Origin: Archangium sp.
GTDB taxonomy: Bacteria; Myxococcota; Myxococcia; Myxococcales; Myxococcaceae
Reading direction: 5' to 3'
Length of the DNA stretch: 24,602 nucleotides
NCBI GenBank assembly: GCA_016793585.1
Contig: JAEUJR010000491.1
Location: 1-24,602, forward strand
Part shown: positions 14,322 to 20,568 of the stretch, piece by piece
How positions within the stretch are numbered: position 1 is the stretch's first letter
How the letters are laid out: each line of letters begins with the position of its first letter
Notes under the pieces: generated by a model
The model's database searches: none
The model's input: the letters and a program-made list of their open reading frames with translations, nothing else
What the model was told of the DNA's origin: nothing
Program-made: the position numbers and the translations under genes

Positions 14322-15379
14322 GGGTTGAGCTCCACGCGGGTGACGACGGGCCGGTTGGCGAGCAGCACGCCGGTGGTGACGCCCGTCGCGACCGCCGCCG
14401 CGCCGATGGCGACCCAGAAGGGCCAGCGCCTCCACAGCGGCACCGAGGGTTCGAACACCTTGCCGCGCACCAGCAGATCTCGCACGAGCGCCTGCACGTC
14501 GTCACGTTCGCCGCGCGCCTGCACGACGCCGTCGATGGCCAGCGCGCCCCGCAGCATTCCGGCCGTCTCTCCCGGGCCGACCACGAGCAGCCGCGCCGAA
14601 CGCAGCGCGATGGTGAGCAGCTGCATCGAGCGGCCACCATCGAAGGGCTCTCCCGACGAGCGGCGCAGCTGCCACTGCCGGGCGGCGAGGGAGGGATCGG
14701 CCGGCGGCGCGCTCACGGTCGCGTTCGTCTCGTCACCCGCGGCGGTGAGGGGAACCGCCGTCGGCGTGTAGCCGTCAGCCGACACCTGCACGACGTGGAG
14801 TCCTCGGGCCAGCTCCATGCGGCACGGGGCGATGCACGTCGCGGGCCGCCCGTCGATCGCGATGACGGCGTCTTTCACGGTGCTCGAGATGGCCACCTTC
14901 ACGCGTGGCTCGGCGTCGACCTCACGCCGCGCCGTGTTCAGCAACGTCTCGACCTCGGGCGTCATCGCGCCGACGTCATCAGGCAGGGGCAGCTGCAGCG
15001 CGGCCAGCCAGCCTGCGTCGCGACGAGCGGCCTCGGTCTGGCGTGCGCCCAGCTTGCACGCGACCCGCCAGGCCAGGGTTCGCGCCGCGGTGACGCGATC
15101 GTTCTGCGACAGCGCCCGCTTCACCAGCTCGTCGTCGTCGAGCAGCTTGAGGCACGCGGGGAAGTCGGCGCCCACCCAGGCCTTTCGCGCCAGGCCGATG
15201 GCCTCGCTCGACGCCGGGAGCGCTTCGGGAGCAGCGCGTGGTGGGGCGCCTACCGTCAACACGACGGGCAGCTCGGGCGTTTCGGCGGCGCGCCGGGCGA
15301 GGGCGTCGTCTCCATCGGAGACCACCGTGACCAGCGGCCCATCGGCCGAGAGCATCGAGACAACGAGAAGGGTGAGCAT
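14318..15379 (-). CDS. Exported PEGA-domain protein with C-terminal membrane anchor
   Basis: A 353-residue protein. It begins with a short hydrophobic signal (MLTLLVVSMLSADG). A helical region with five or six short helices follows (about 55-155, including ACLKLLDDDELVKRALSQ). A PEGA-type domain spans about 160-212 (AVIAIDGRPATCIAPCRMELARGLHVVQVSADGY), and its two cysteines (C182, C186) may pair. One transmembrane helix at about 320-341 precedes the C-terminus. PEGA domains are surface or periplasmic beta-modules. The soluble bulk is presumably periplasmic. The divergent kinase at 17641 also ends in a PEGA-like module. This gene starts 21 bases after the esterase-family gene and overlaps the following lipoprotein gene, so it belongs to the minus-strand run that starts at 17560. 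Confidence 0.78.
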   Translation of the reverse strand: MLTLLVVSMLSADGPLVTVVSDGDDALARRAAETPELPVVLTVGAPPRAAPEALPASSEAIGLARKAWVGADFPACLKLLDDDELVKRALSQNDRVTAARTLAWRVACKLGARQTEAARRDAGWLAALQLPLPDDVGAMTPEVETLLNTARREVDAEPRVKVAISSTVKDAVIAIDGRPATCIAPCRMELARGLHVVQVSADGYTPTAVPLTAAGDETNATVSAPPADPSLAARQWQLRRSSGEPFDGGRSMQLLTIALRSARLLVVGPGETAGMLRGALAIDGVVQARGERDDVQALVRDLLVRGKVFEPSVPLWRRWPFWVAIGAAAVATGVTTGVLLANRPVVTRVELNP

Positions 15380-15400
15380 CGCGGGGCGGCGGCCTGAAAA

Positions 15401-16399
15401 TCACACGTCGCCGCGTTGTGCGAGCCATGCGCGCCCGAAGAAGAACTGAAACGGCAGGTGAATGCGCGCCGCCCACGAGTCTTCGTCGTGCAGCCCTTCG
15501 GGAAAGCTGAACTGCAGCAGATCGACGCCGAGCCTGAAGCCCTTGTGGAGCAGCAGGTCGCGCATGGCGTTGGTGGCCTCGAAGTTGTCTTTCGGCCAGC
15601 CGCTGTCGAGGTACACGAGCAGGTCTTTCTTCGGCTCGTCTCTGATGCGCTCGAAGAGATCGTCGAAGACGCCGAAGGTGCTCGACATCGCCGCCACGCG
15701 CCCGAAGACGTGCGGCCACCTCCACCCGAGGTGCAGCGCCGCGACGCCGCCAAGTGAGGAGCCCATGACGACGGTGGCGCTCGGCTCGGGCCGCGTGCGG
15801 ACGTGCTGGTCGACGAGGGGCTTGAGCTTCTCGACGACGAAGCGGCCGTAGTCGTCGTAGCCCGGCTTCGTGTACTCGCGCATGCGATCGCCCGGCGCGA
15901 TGCCGACGACGACGCACTTGCGAATCGCGTTCATGCGGTCCAGCCGATCCATCGTCTCGTCGACGCGCCACTCGTTGCCCGCGAAGGCCTCTTCGGGAAA
16001 GAACAGGTTCTTGCCGTCTTGCATGTAGAGGACGGGGAAGCGCCGCAGCGGGTTCTCGTCGTAGCCGGGCGGGTGGTAGACGCGAATCGCGCGCGTCACG
16101 CCCTCGAAGGCGACCTGCAGCACGTCGCTCACGTGGCCCGAGTCGTTGCCGAAGAAGTACGGCCACAGCCCGCGGTCACGCTCGTACTGCGTCAGCACGT
16201 AGTTGGTGCCCCTCGCCCAGTGCACGGTGGCGCCATCGCGCAGGCAGGGCTTGAGCTCGAGCGTGGGGCCGGTCACCTCGACGTCGAACCAGGCCTGGGT
16301 CGGCGAGCGGGTGGTGGGTTCGAGGTCGCGCTCCCAGTCGTGAGCGGTGCGGAGCACGAGGCGGCCCGTCGTGACGGGGTAGTTCACGCAGATGCGCAT
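15401..16399 (-). CDS. Esterase D/enterochelin-esterase-like alpha/beta hydrolase
   Basis: A 332-residue protein of the putative esterase (esterase D, Fes-like) family. It has a beta-sandwich-like N-terminal part (1-85) of the carbohydrate-binding-like kind seen in this family. The hydrolase domain then has RVYHPPGYDENPLRRFPVLYMQDG (106-129), the nucleophile elbow GSSLGG (213-218; Ser215) and a late histidine in EGLHDEDSW (His304). An acid residue is likely at D265 (LVYLDSG). No signal peptide is visible, so it is presumably cytoplasmic; the substrate is unknown. The open frame reaches 16552, but the extra residues are atypical and would overlap the end of the upstream gene, so MRICVNYP at 16399 is chosen. 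It lies 34 bases after the upstream lipoprotein gene and is probably in the same operon. Confidence 0.88.
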   Translation of the reverse strand: MRICVNYPVTTGRLVLRTAHDWERDLEPTTRSPTQAWFDVEVTGPTLELKPCLRDGATVHWARGTNYVLTQYERDRGLWPYFFGNDSGHVSDVLQVAFEGVTRAIRVYHPPGYDENPLRRFPVLYMQDGKNLFFPEEAFAGNEWRVDETMDRLDRMNAIRKCVVVGIAPGDRMREYTKPGYDDYGRFVVEKLKPLVDQHVRTRPEPSATVVMGSSLGGVAALHLGWRWPHVFGRVAAMSSTFGVFDDLFERIRDEPKKDLLVYLDSGWPKDNFEATNAMRDLLLHKGFRLGVDLLQFSFPEGLHDEDSWAARIHLPFQFFFGRAWLAQRGDV

Positions 16400-16433
16400 C
16401 GGCCGCAGCCTGACACGCGCGAGCCCGGGTTGC

Positions 16434-16898
16434 TCACGAACAGCGGGACTTGAAGCAGGCCAGACACCCATCGGCCTCGTCACCCAGCTGGCAGGCGCGC
16501 ACCACGTCAGCGCACACCTCTGGCTCCGCAACACCGGCCTCGAGCCGAACACCGGCGCGAAGCACGCACGCCTCGCTCGACCCGGCCTGGCAGGCGACGC
16601 CGAGCCGCTGCGTCAGCACCTCGAGCGCCTCGGGTCGCTTCGACGTCATCCACTCGGCCGAGAGACAGAACCCCGAGCGATAGCAGGCGTCGGCGTCTGT
16701 CGCGCTGCACGCGGCGTCGTCGCGTGCCCGTTCGTCGGCGCGGCAAGCGGGCTTCGACACCGTGGGCCGTCGCGTGGCGGCGAGCGCCGGCCTGACGCTG
16801 CAGGTGGGTGGGGGCACGGAGGGCTCGGGCGCGCTGGGCGTGTGCGCGCAGGCCGTGAGCGTGACGAAGAGGAGCAGCTGCTTCAGGTCGGGCCTCAT
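16434..16898 (-). CDS. Small Cys-rich lipoprotein
   Basis: A 154-residue lipoprotein (MRPDLKQLLLFVTLTAC, Cys17) with a Pro-rich linker and about a dozen cysteines in the mature part (PACRADE, AACSATDADACYRSGFCLS, GVACQAGSSEACVLRAG, EVCADVVRACQLGDEADGCLACFKSRCS). The last 100 residues have spacing similar to Sel1/TPR-like Cys-containing helical repeats (ACYRSGFCLS, ACQAGSSEACVLRAG, ACQLGDEADGC). That similarity is tentative. Its ATG overlaps the previous stop by four bases (ATGA, 16895-16898), so it is coupled to the secreted protein gene. Confidence 0.75.
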   Translation of the reverse strand: MRPDLKQLLLFVTLTACAHTPSAPEPSVPPPTCSVRPALAATRRPTVSKPACRADERARDDAACSATDADACYRSGFCLSAEWMTSKRPEALEVLTQRLGVACQAGSSEACVLRAGVRLEAGVAEPEVCADVVRACQLGDEADGCLACFKSRCS

Positions 16899-17560
16899 GG
16901 CGTGAAGATCTCCCGGTGCTTCGTCTCGAGGGCGCTGCGTTGGGCGACGGTGAGGGGACAGTCAGGCGCACCCTTCGCCACGCAGCGTGCGGCGTCGAGC
17001 GACCAGCCGGCCGAGCACAACGCCGTGACCGCCGTTGCGAGCTCGGCCTGCTGAACGCCATCCATCTGGCCCTTCGCGTCGGCGAGGGCGCGATCGGCGT
17101 ACGCGCTGCCTGCCTGCGCGCAGTGGAACGTCTCGACGTCACCCGCGGCGAGCAGGAACTCCACGTCGTTCCACCGCTCGATGAACGGGCCCGTGCACGG
17201 CACTGCGACGGGCGCCGACTGGCCGGTGCGCACGTTGACGCCTCCGCCCGCGTCCTTGCCGTCCTGCGTGAAGACCTCGTACGTCGCGCGGTCGTTGGCG
17301 AAGACGAGCGCCGTCGACGTACCGCTGGCGAGGGTGCGTCGATCGAGCCGGAAGGCGCGCAGGCTCTGGGCCTTCGTGGCCGGCGCGATCAGCTCGGGTT
17401 CGCCGAGCGGGCCGAAGCGGTACTGCAGCCACGCCGGAGTGCCTTCCGTCGGGCCGGCGCAGACCGACAGCACCTTCTTCTTCACCTGACACGACATCAC
17501 GACGCGCTCGGAGGGCGTGCAGTGCGTCTGGGCGAGCACCAGCGCGACGAAGAGGGCCAT
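16895..17560 (-). CDS. Secreted protein of unknown function
   Basis: A 221-residue protein that starts with a very short hydrophobic signal (MALFVALVLAQ), a style common in myxobacterial exported proteins. The mature part has paired cysteines (HCTPSERVVMSC, VCAGPTEG, VPCTGPF, FHCAQAG, ALCSAGWSLDAARC, DCPLT), a strand-rich middle (LQYRFGPLGEPELIAP, AFRLDRRTLASGTSTALVFANDRATYEVFTQDG) and a helical C-terminus. I recognise no family. It is the first gene of the minus-strand run 17560 to 13665 and is divergent from the kinase gene with 80 bp between the starts. Confidence 0.7.
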   Translation of the reverse strand: MALFVALVLAQTHCTPSERVVMSCQVKKKVLSVCAGPTEGTPAWLQYRFGPLGEPELIAPATKAQSLRAFRLDRRTLASGTSTALVFANDRATYEVFTQDGKDAGGGVNVRTGQSAPVAVPCTGPFIERWNDVEFLLAAGDVETFHCAQAGSAYADRALADAKGQMDGVQQAELATAVTALCSAGWSLDAARCVAKGAPDCPLTVAQRSALETKHREIFTP

Positions 17561-17640
17561 CGACCGAAAATAGGGGCGTCAGGACCGACTGTGGATCTCA
17601 CCTGAACCTCTCCTCGCCCATTCGCTACATTGCCCACGCG

Positions 17641-19041
17641 ATGACGCGGCTGGCCGGCAAATACGAGCTCGTGCGCCCACTGGGGCAGGGCGGCATGGCC
17701 GAGGTCTTCGAAGCCGTCTTGCACGGTGACGCCGGGTTTCGCCGCCGGGTGGCCGTCAAGCGCATGGCCGCCGATCGCGTCGGTGACGAGCGGCTGCAGC
17801 GCATGTTCGTCGACGAGGCCCGCCTCGCGAGCCGGTTGTTTCACCCGAACCTCGTGGCGGTCATCGACTTCGGCATCGCCGAGGGGGTCGCCTTTCAGGT
17901 GCTGGAGCTGGTCGATGGCTTCGACGTCGCGCGCCTCGCGAGCTGGGGCGTCGCCACCAATCAGCCGATGCCAACCGTCGTCGCGCTCGGCATCGCGGCG
18001 CATGTCGCGCACGCCTTGCACGCGGCGCACACCGCAACGGGAGACGACGGCGCTCCGTTGAACATCGTGCATCGTGACGTCAGCCCGCAGAACGTCCTCG
18101 TCTCGCGCGGCGGCGACGTGAAGCTCGCCGACTTCGGCATCGCCTTGTGGGAGCAGCGCACCGAGAAGACGCTGGGCGCCACCGCGCGCGGGAAGCCGAC
18201 GTACATGGCGCCCGAGCAGGCCATGCGCAGCGCCATCGACGCTCGCGCCGACGTGTTCTCGCTGGGCTGCACGCTGCACGCGCTGCTCACCGGCCACAGT
18301 CCGCTGCAGGACGAGAACGCGCTGGTCGATCTGCTCTCGGGGGTCGAGCTCGAGCCCGCCCCGACGCTGTCACCACCGCTTCGCGAGCTGCTCGGCCGCG
18401 CGATTCGCCGCGATCGCCAGGAGCGGTTCCCTTCGGCAGAGGCCTTCGCCCAGGCGTGCGAGCGGGTGCTCAAGTCGCTCGCCCCAGCGGACTTCGACGT
18501 TCGCCGGGCCTTGCGGGAGTGGACGAAGGCCGTCGTTCCTCCCGACCTCGCGATGCCCGCCACGCCCATGCCGTCGACGGCCGCCCCGCCCGTTCGCAGA
18601 CGTTGGGCGTGGCCCGCGGCGGTCGTGACGGTGTCGCTCTCGGCAGGGGCCTTCATGGTGGCGACCCGGGCGCCGACGGCAGCTCCTGTCGCGGCCGCAC
18701 CAGCAGAACCGACGGTGGCTCCGACGCCCGCACCGCCGGTGGCGCCTGCGCCGGCCCCCGCACCCGTGTCCGCCGCCGAGCCTCCGAAGCCAAAGCGCCC
18801 GGCCGTCGTGGTGGCGTCACCCGAGACCCGCGGTGTGCTCGCCATCGGCGGAGAACGGTTTCTCAAGGGAGAGGTGCTCGTCGATGGGCGCTCCGTCGGC
18901 TTCGCGCCGCGCCAGCTCGAGCTTTCGTCGGGGACACACCAGGTCGAGATCGTGCTCGTCGACGGAACGCGGGTCGGCCCGCGCGCGCTCACCATCGGGC
19001 CGCAGCACACCGAGTCGTCTCCGCAGCGCTGGGTGGAGTGA
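17641..19041 (+). CDS. Transmembrane Ser/Thr protein kinase with C-terminal PEGA-like domain
   Basis: A 466-residue Hanks-type kinase. The glycine loop GQGGMAEV (15-22), catalytic lysine in VAVK (Lys40), alpha-C glutamate (Glu59), HRD (144-146), DFG (164-166) and APE (190-192) are all present, so it should be active. The catalytic loop reads HRDVSPQN, where most kinases have HRDxKxxN; this form is common in myxobacterial kinases. Residues 1-290 are the cytoplasmic kinase. A membrane helix lies at about 324-342, a Pro/Ala-rich stalk at 343-388, and a PEGA-like beta module at about 397-455 ([32 protein letters not shown]) outside the membrane. It is a plausible kinase for the FHA proteins in this window, although no link is shown. 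It is followed after 34 bp by a dehydrogenase gene. Confidence 0.93.
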   Translation: MTRLAGKYELVRPLGQGGMAEVFEAVLHGDAGFRRRVAVKRMAADRVGDERLQRMFVDEARLASRLFHPNLVAVIDFGIAEGVAFQVLELVDGFDVARLASWGVATNQPMPTVVALGIAAHVAHALHAAHTATGDDGAPLNIVHRDVSPQNVLVSRGGDVKLADFGIALWEQRTEKTLGATARGKPTYMAPEQAMRSAIDARADVFSLGCTLHALLTGHSPLQDENALVDLLSGVELEPAPTLSPPLRELLGRAIRRDRQERFPSAEAFAQACERVLKSLAPADFDVRRALREWTKAVVPPDLAMPATPMPSTAAPPVRRRWAWPAAVVTVSLSAGAFMVATRAPTAAPVAAAPAEPTVAPTPAPPVAPAPAPAPVSAAEPPKPKRPAVVVASPETRGVLAIGGERFLKGEVLVDGRSVGFAPRQLELSSGTHQVEIVLVDGTRVGPRALTIGPQHTESSPQRWVE

Positions 19042-19075
19042 CGTTCGCCGGGCGGGCCGTTAGAGCACCAGCCGC

Positions 19076-20005
19076 ATGGGTCTCTTCGACAGGGCGCTCG
19101 ACGCCTCGGTGTTGTTCTCGTTCGACCGGTCGGGCTTCGAGCGGCACGCGCGGCGGTTCGTCGAGGGCGACCTTCGTGTCTCGATGCAGGGCAGGGTCGT
19201 GCTCGTCACCGGCGCGAACTCGGGCCTCGGCTTCTCGACGGCGCGCGCGCTCGCAGCCCTCGGCGCCACCGTTCACCTGCTCTGCCGTGACGACGCGCGC
19301 GGGCAGGCGGCGGTCGAACGCATCAAGACCGAGCTGCCCAGCGCCGACGTGCACCTCTCGCGGCTCGACGTCTCGCGCCTGGCCGACGTGCGGCGCTTCG
19401 TCGACGCGTTCCGCGGGCCCGTCGACGTGCTGGTGAACAACGCGGGCGTGCTGCCCGACACGCTCGCCACCACCGACGAAGGCCACGAGGTGACGTTCGC
19501 CACCAACGTGCTCGGGCCGTACGCGTTGACCGAAGCCCTCATGCCGCGGCTGCTCCTGTCGAAGGCGCGCGTCGTCACCGTGACGTCGGGCGGCATGTTC
19601 ACGCAGAAGCTCGATCTCGCGATTCTGCAGGGTGACGTGAAGCGCTTCGACGGCGTGGTGGCGTACGCGCAGACGAAGCGGGCCGAGGTGATCCTCTCGG
19701 AGCAGTGGGCCGTGAAGCACCCTGACGTCACCTTCTCGACGATGCACCCGGGCTGGGCCGACACGCCGGCGGTGCGCAGCTCGCTGCCGCGCTTCTACAA
19801 GATCACGAAGGGCATTCTGCGCACGCCCGAGCAGGGGGCCGACACCATCATCTGGTTGGCCGTCGCGCCGAGGCTCAGTGGCAAGAGCGGGTTGTTCTGG
19901 TTCGATCGTGAGCCCATCTCACCGCACCTGTTCGGGTGGACGAAGGAGACCGAACGCCAGCGCGACGAGCTCGCGCAGCTGGTCGAGAAGGCGGCGAAGC
20001 GCTGA
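19076..20005 (+). CDS. Short-chain dehydrogenase/reductase, DHRS12-like
   Basis: A 309-residue SDR with the cofactor motif TGANSGLG (45-52), NNAG (121-124), catalytic Ser171 (VTSGGMF) and Tyr197-xxx-Lys201 (YAQTK). R71 after the second strand (LLCRD) suggests NADP preference. The roughly 38-residue N-terminal lead (FDRALDASVLFSFDRSGFERHARRF) before the Rossmann fold and the C-terminal TPEQGADTIIWLAV segment match the DHRS12-type subgroup, which acts on lipid-like or unknown carbonyls. The substrate is unknown. It starts 34 bp after the kinase gene and its stop overlaps the next start (TGATG), so it is probably in the same transcript. Confidence 0.9.
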   Translation: MGLFDRALDASVLFSFDRSGFERHARRFVEGDLRVSMQGRVVLVTGANSGLGFSTARALAALGATVHLLCRDDARGQAAVERIKTELPSADVHLSRLDVSRLADVRRFVDAFRGPVDVLVNNAGVLPDTLATTDEGHEVTFATNVLGPYALTEALMPRLLLSKARVVTVTSGGMFTQKLDLAILQGDVKRFDGVVAYAQTKRAEVILSEQWAVKHPDVTFSTMHPGWADTPAVRSSLPRFYKITKGILRTPEQGADTIIWLAVAPRLSGKSGLFWFDREPISPHLFGWTKETERQRDELAQLVEKAAKR

Positions 20006-20568
20006 TGCCGAACTGCGACTTCTACGCGGCGGGCGATGACTTCCACCTGCTCGTCGACTTCGTGCTGCGTGAGACGAGCTGCCGCGTCTTCGAGCTCAGT
20101 TCACGGCCGAACAAGCGCGTGCGTGAGTTCCGTTCTGCCGACGCGCTCGTCTCGAGCCGGCGCGCGGGAGCGCTGTGGCCGCCACTGCTCGTGCTCTGGC
20201 CCGTCTCGGCGAACCCGAACGTTCGTATTCGGCGGGTACACGTGGCGGCGCAGGGCCGGCGTCACGCGTGGTGGCGAGAGGAGCCTGAAGGGTGGGGGCT
20301 CATTCAGCTCTACCTCGTCGGTCCGCGCGGGCGCTCGCTGGGCCCCAGCCACACGAATCACAACACCGCTGAACGCGCGGCGCGCTGGCGCTCGACGTAC
20401 CCCGACCTCGACGCGCCCTCCTCGTGGGACTTCGGCGCCGTCACGCGAGAGTCGTCGCGCCTCAACCGCTTCATTCGTTCTCAGGCCGTCGTGAAGTACG
20501 GCTCCAGACCGGTGTTGCCCGGAGCCGCTGCGCTGTTCGAGGCGGGCGTCGAGCGCTCGCTCAACTGA
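20005..20568 (+). CDS. Conserved-looking protein of unknown function
   Basis: A 187-residue protein (MPNCDFYAAGDDFHLLVDFV), with no signal peptide or membrane helix. It is rich in Arg and Trp and is probably an alpha/beta cytoplasmic protein. The first 60 residues resemble a helix-strand 'DFVLRETSCRVFELSS' unit. I do not recognise a family. The start is fixed by TGATG coupling to the dehydrogenase gene. An upstream in-frame extension to 19936 is just the overlapped dehydrogenase region. Its stop TGA (20566-20568) abuts the stop of the convergent Cys-rich lipoprotein gene with no base between. Confidence 0.7.
   Translation: MPNCDFYAAGDDFHLLVDFVLRETSCRVFELSSRPNKRVREFRSADALVSSRRAGALWPPLLVLWPVSANPNVRIRRVHVAAQGRRHAWWREEPEGWGLIQLYLVGPRGRSLGPSHTNHNTAERAARWRSTYPDLDAPSSWDFGAVTRESSRLNRFIRSQAVVKYGSRPVLPGAAALFEAGVERSLN

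Noticed and set aside
14322..14435. N-terminal extension of the lipoprotein at 13665-14321
   Set aside because: It would remove the clean signal peptide and lipobox from the N-terminus and overlap the preceding gene by more than 110 bases.
14979..16166. A 395-codon minus-strand frame spanning the esterase and PEGA genes
   Set aside because: It is out of frame with both real genes and extremely Arg-rich.
16400..16552. N-terminal extension of the esterase-family protein
   Set aside because: The extra 51 residues overlap the end of the upstream lipoprotein gene and do not resemble the family's N-terminus.
17615..17640. Possible -10 element (TACATT) for the kinase gene
   Set aside because: The best -35 partner matches only three of six bases and the start would fall at the ATG; too weak to list as a promoter.
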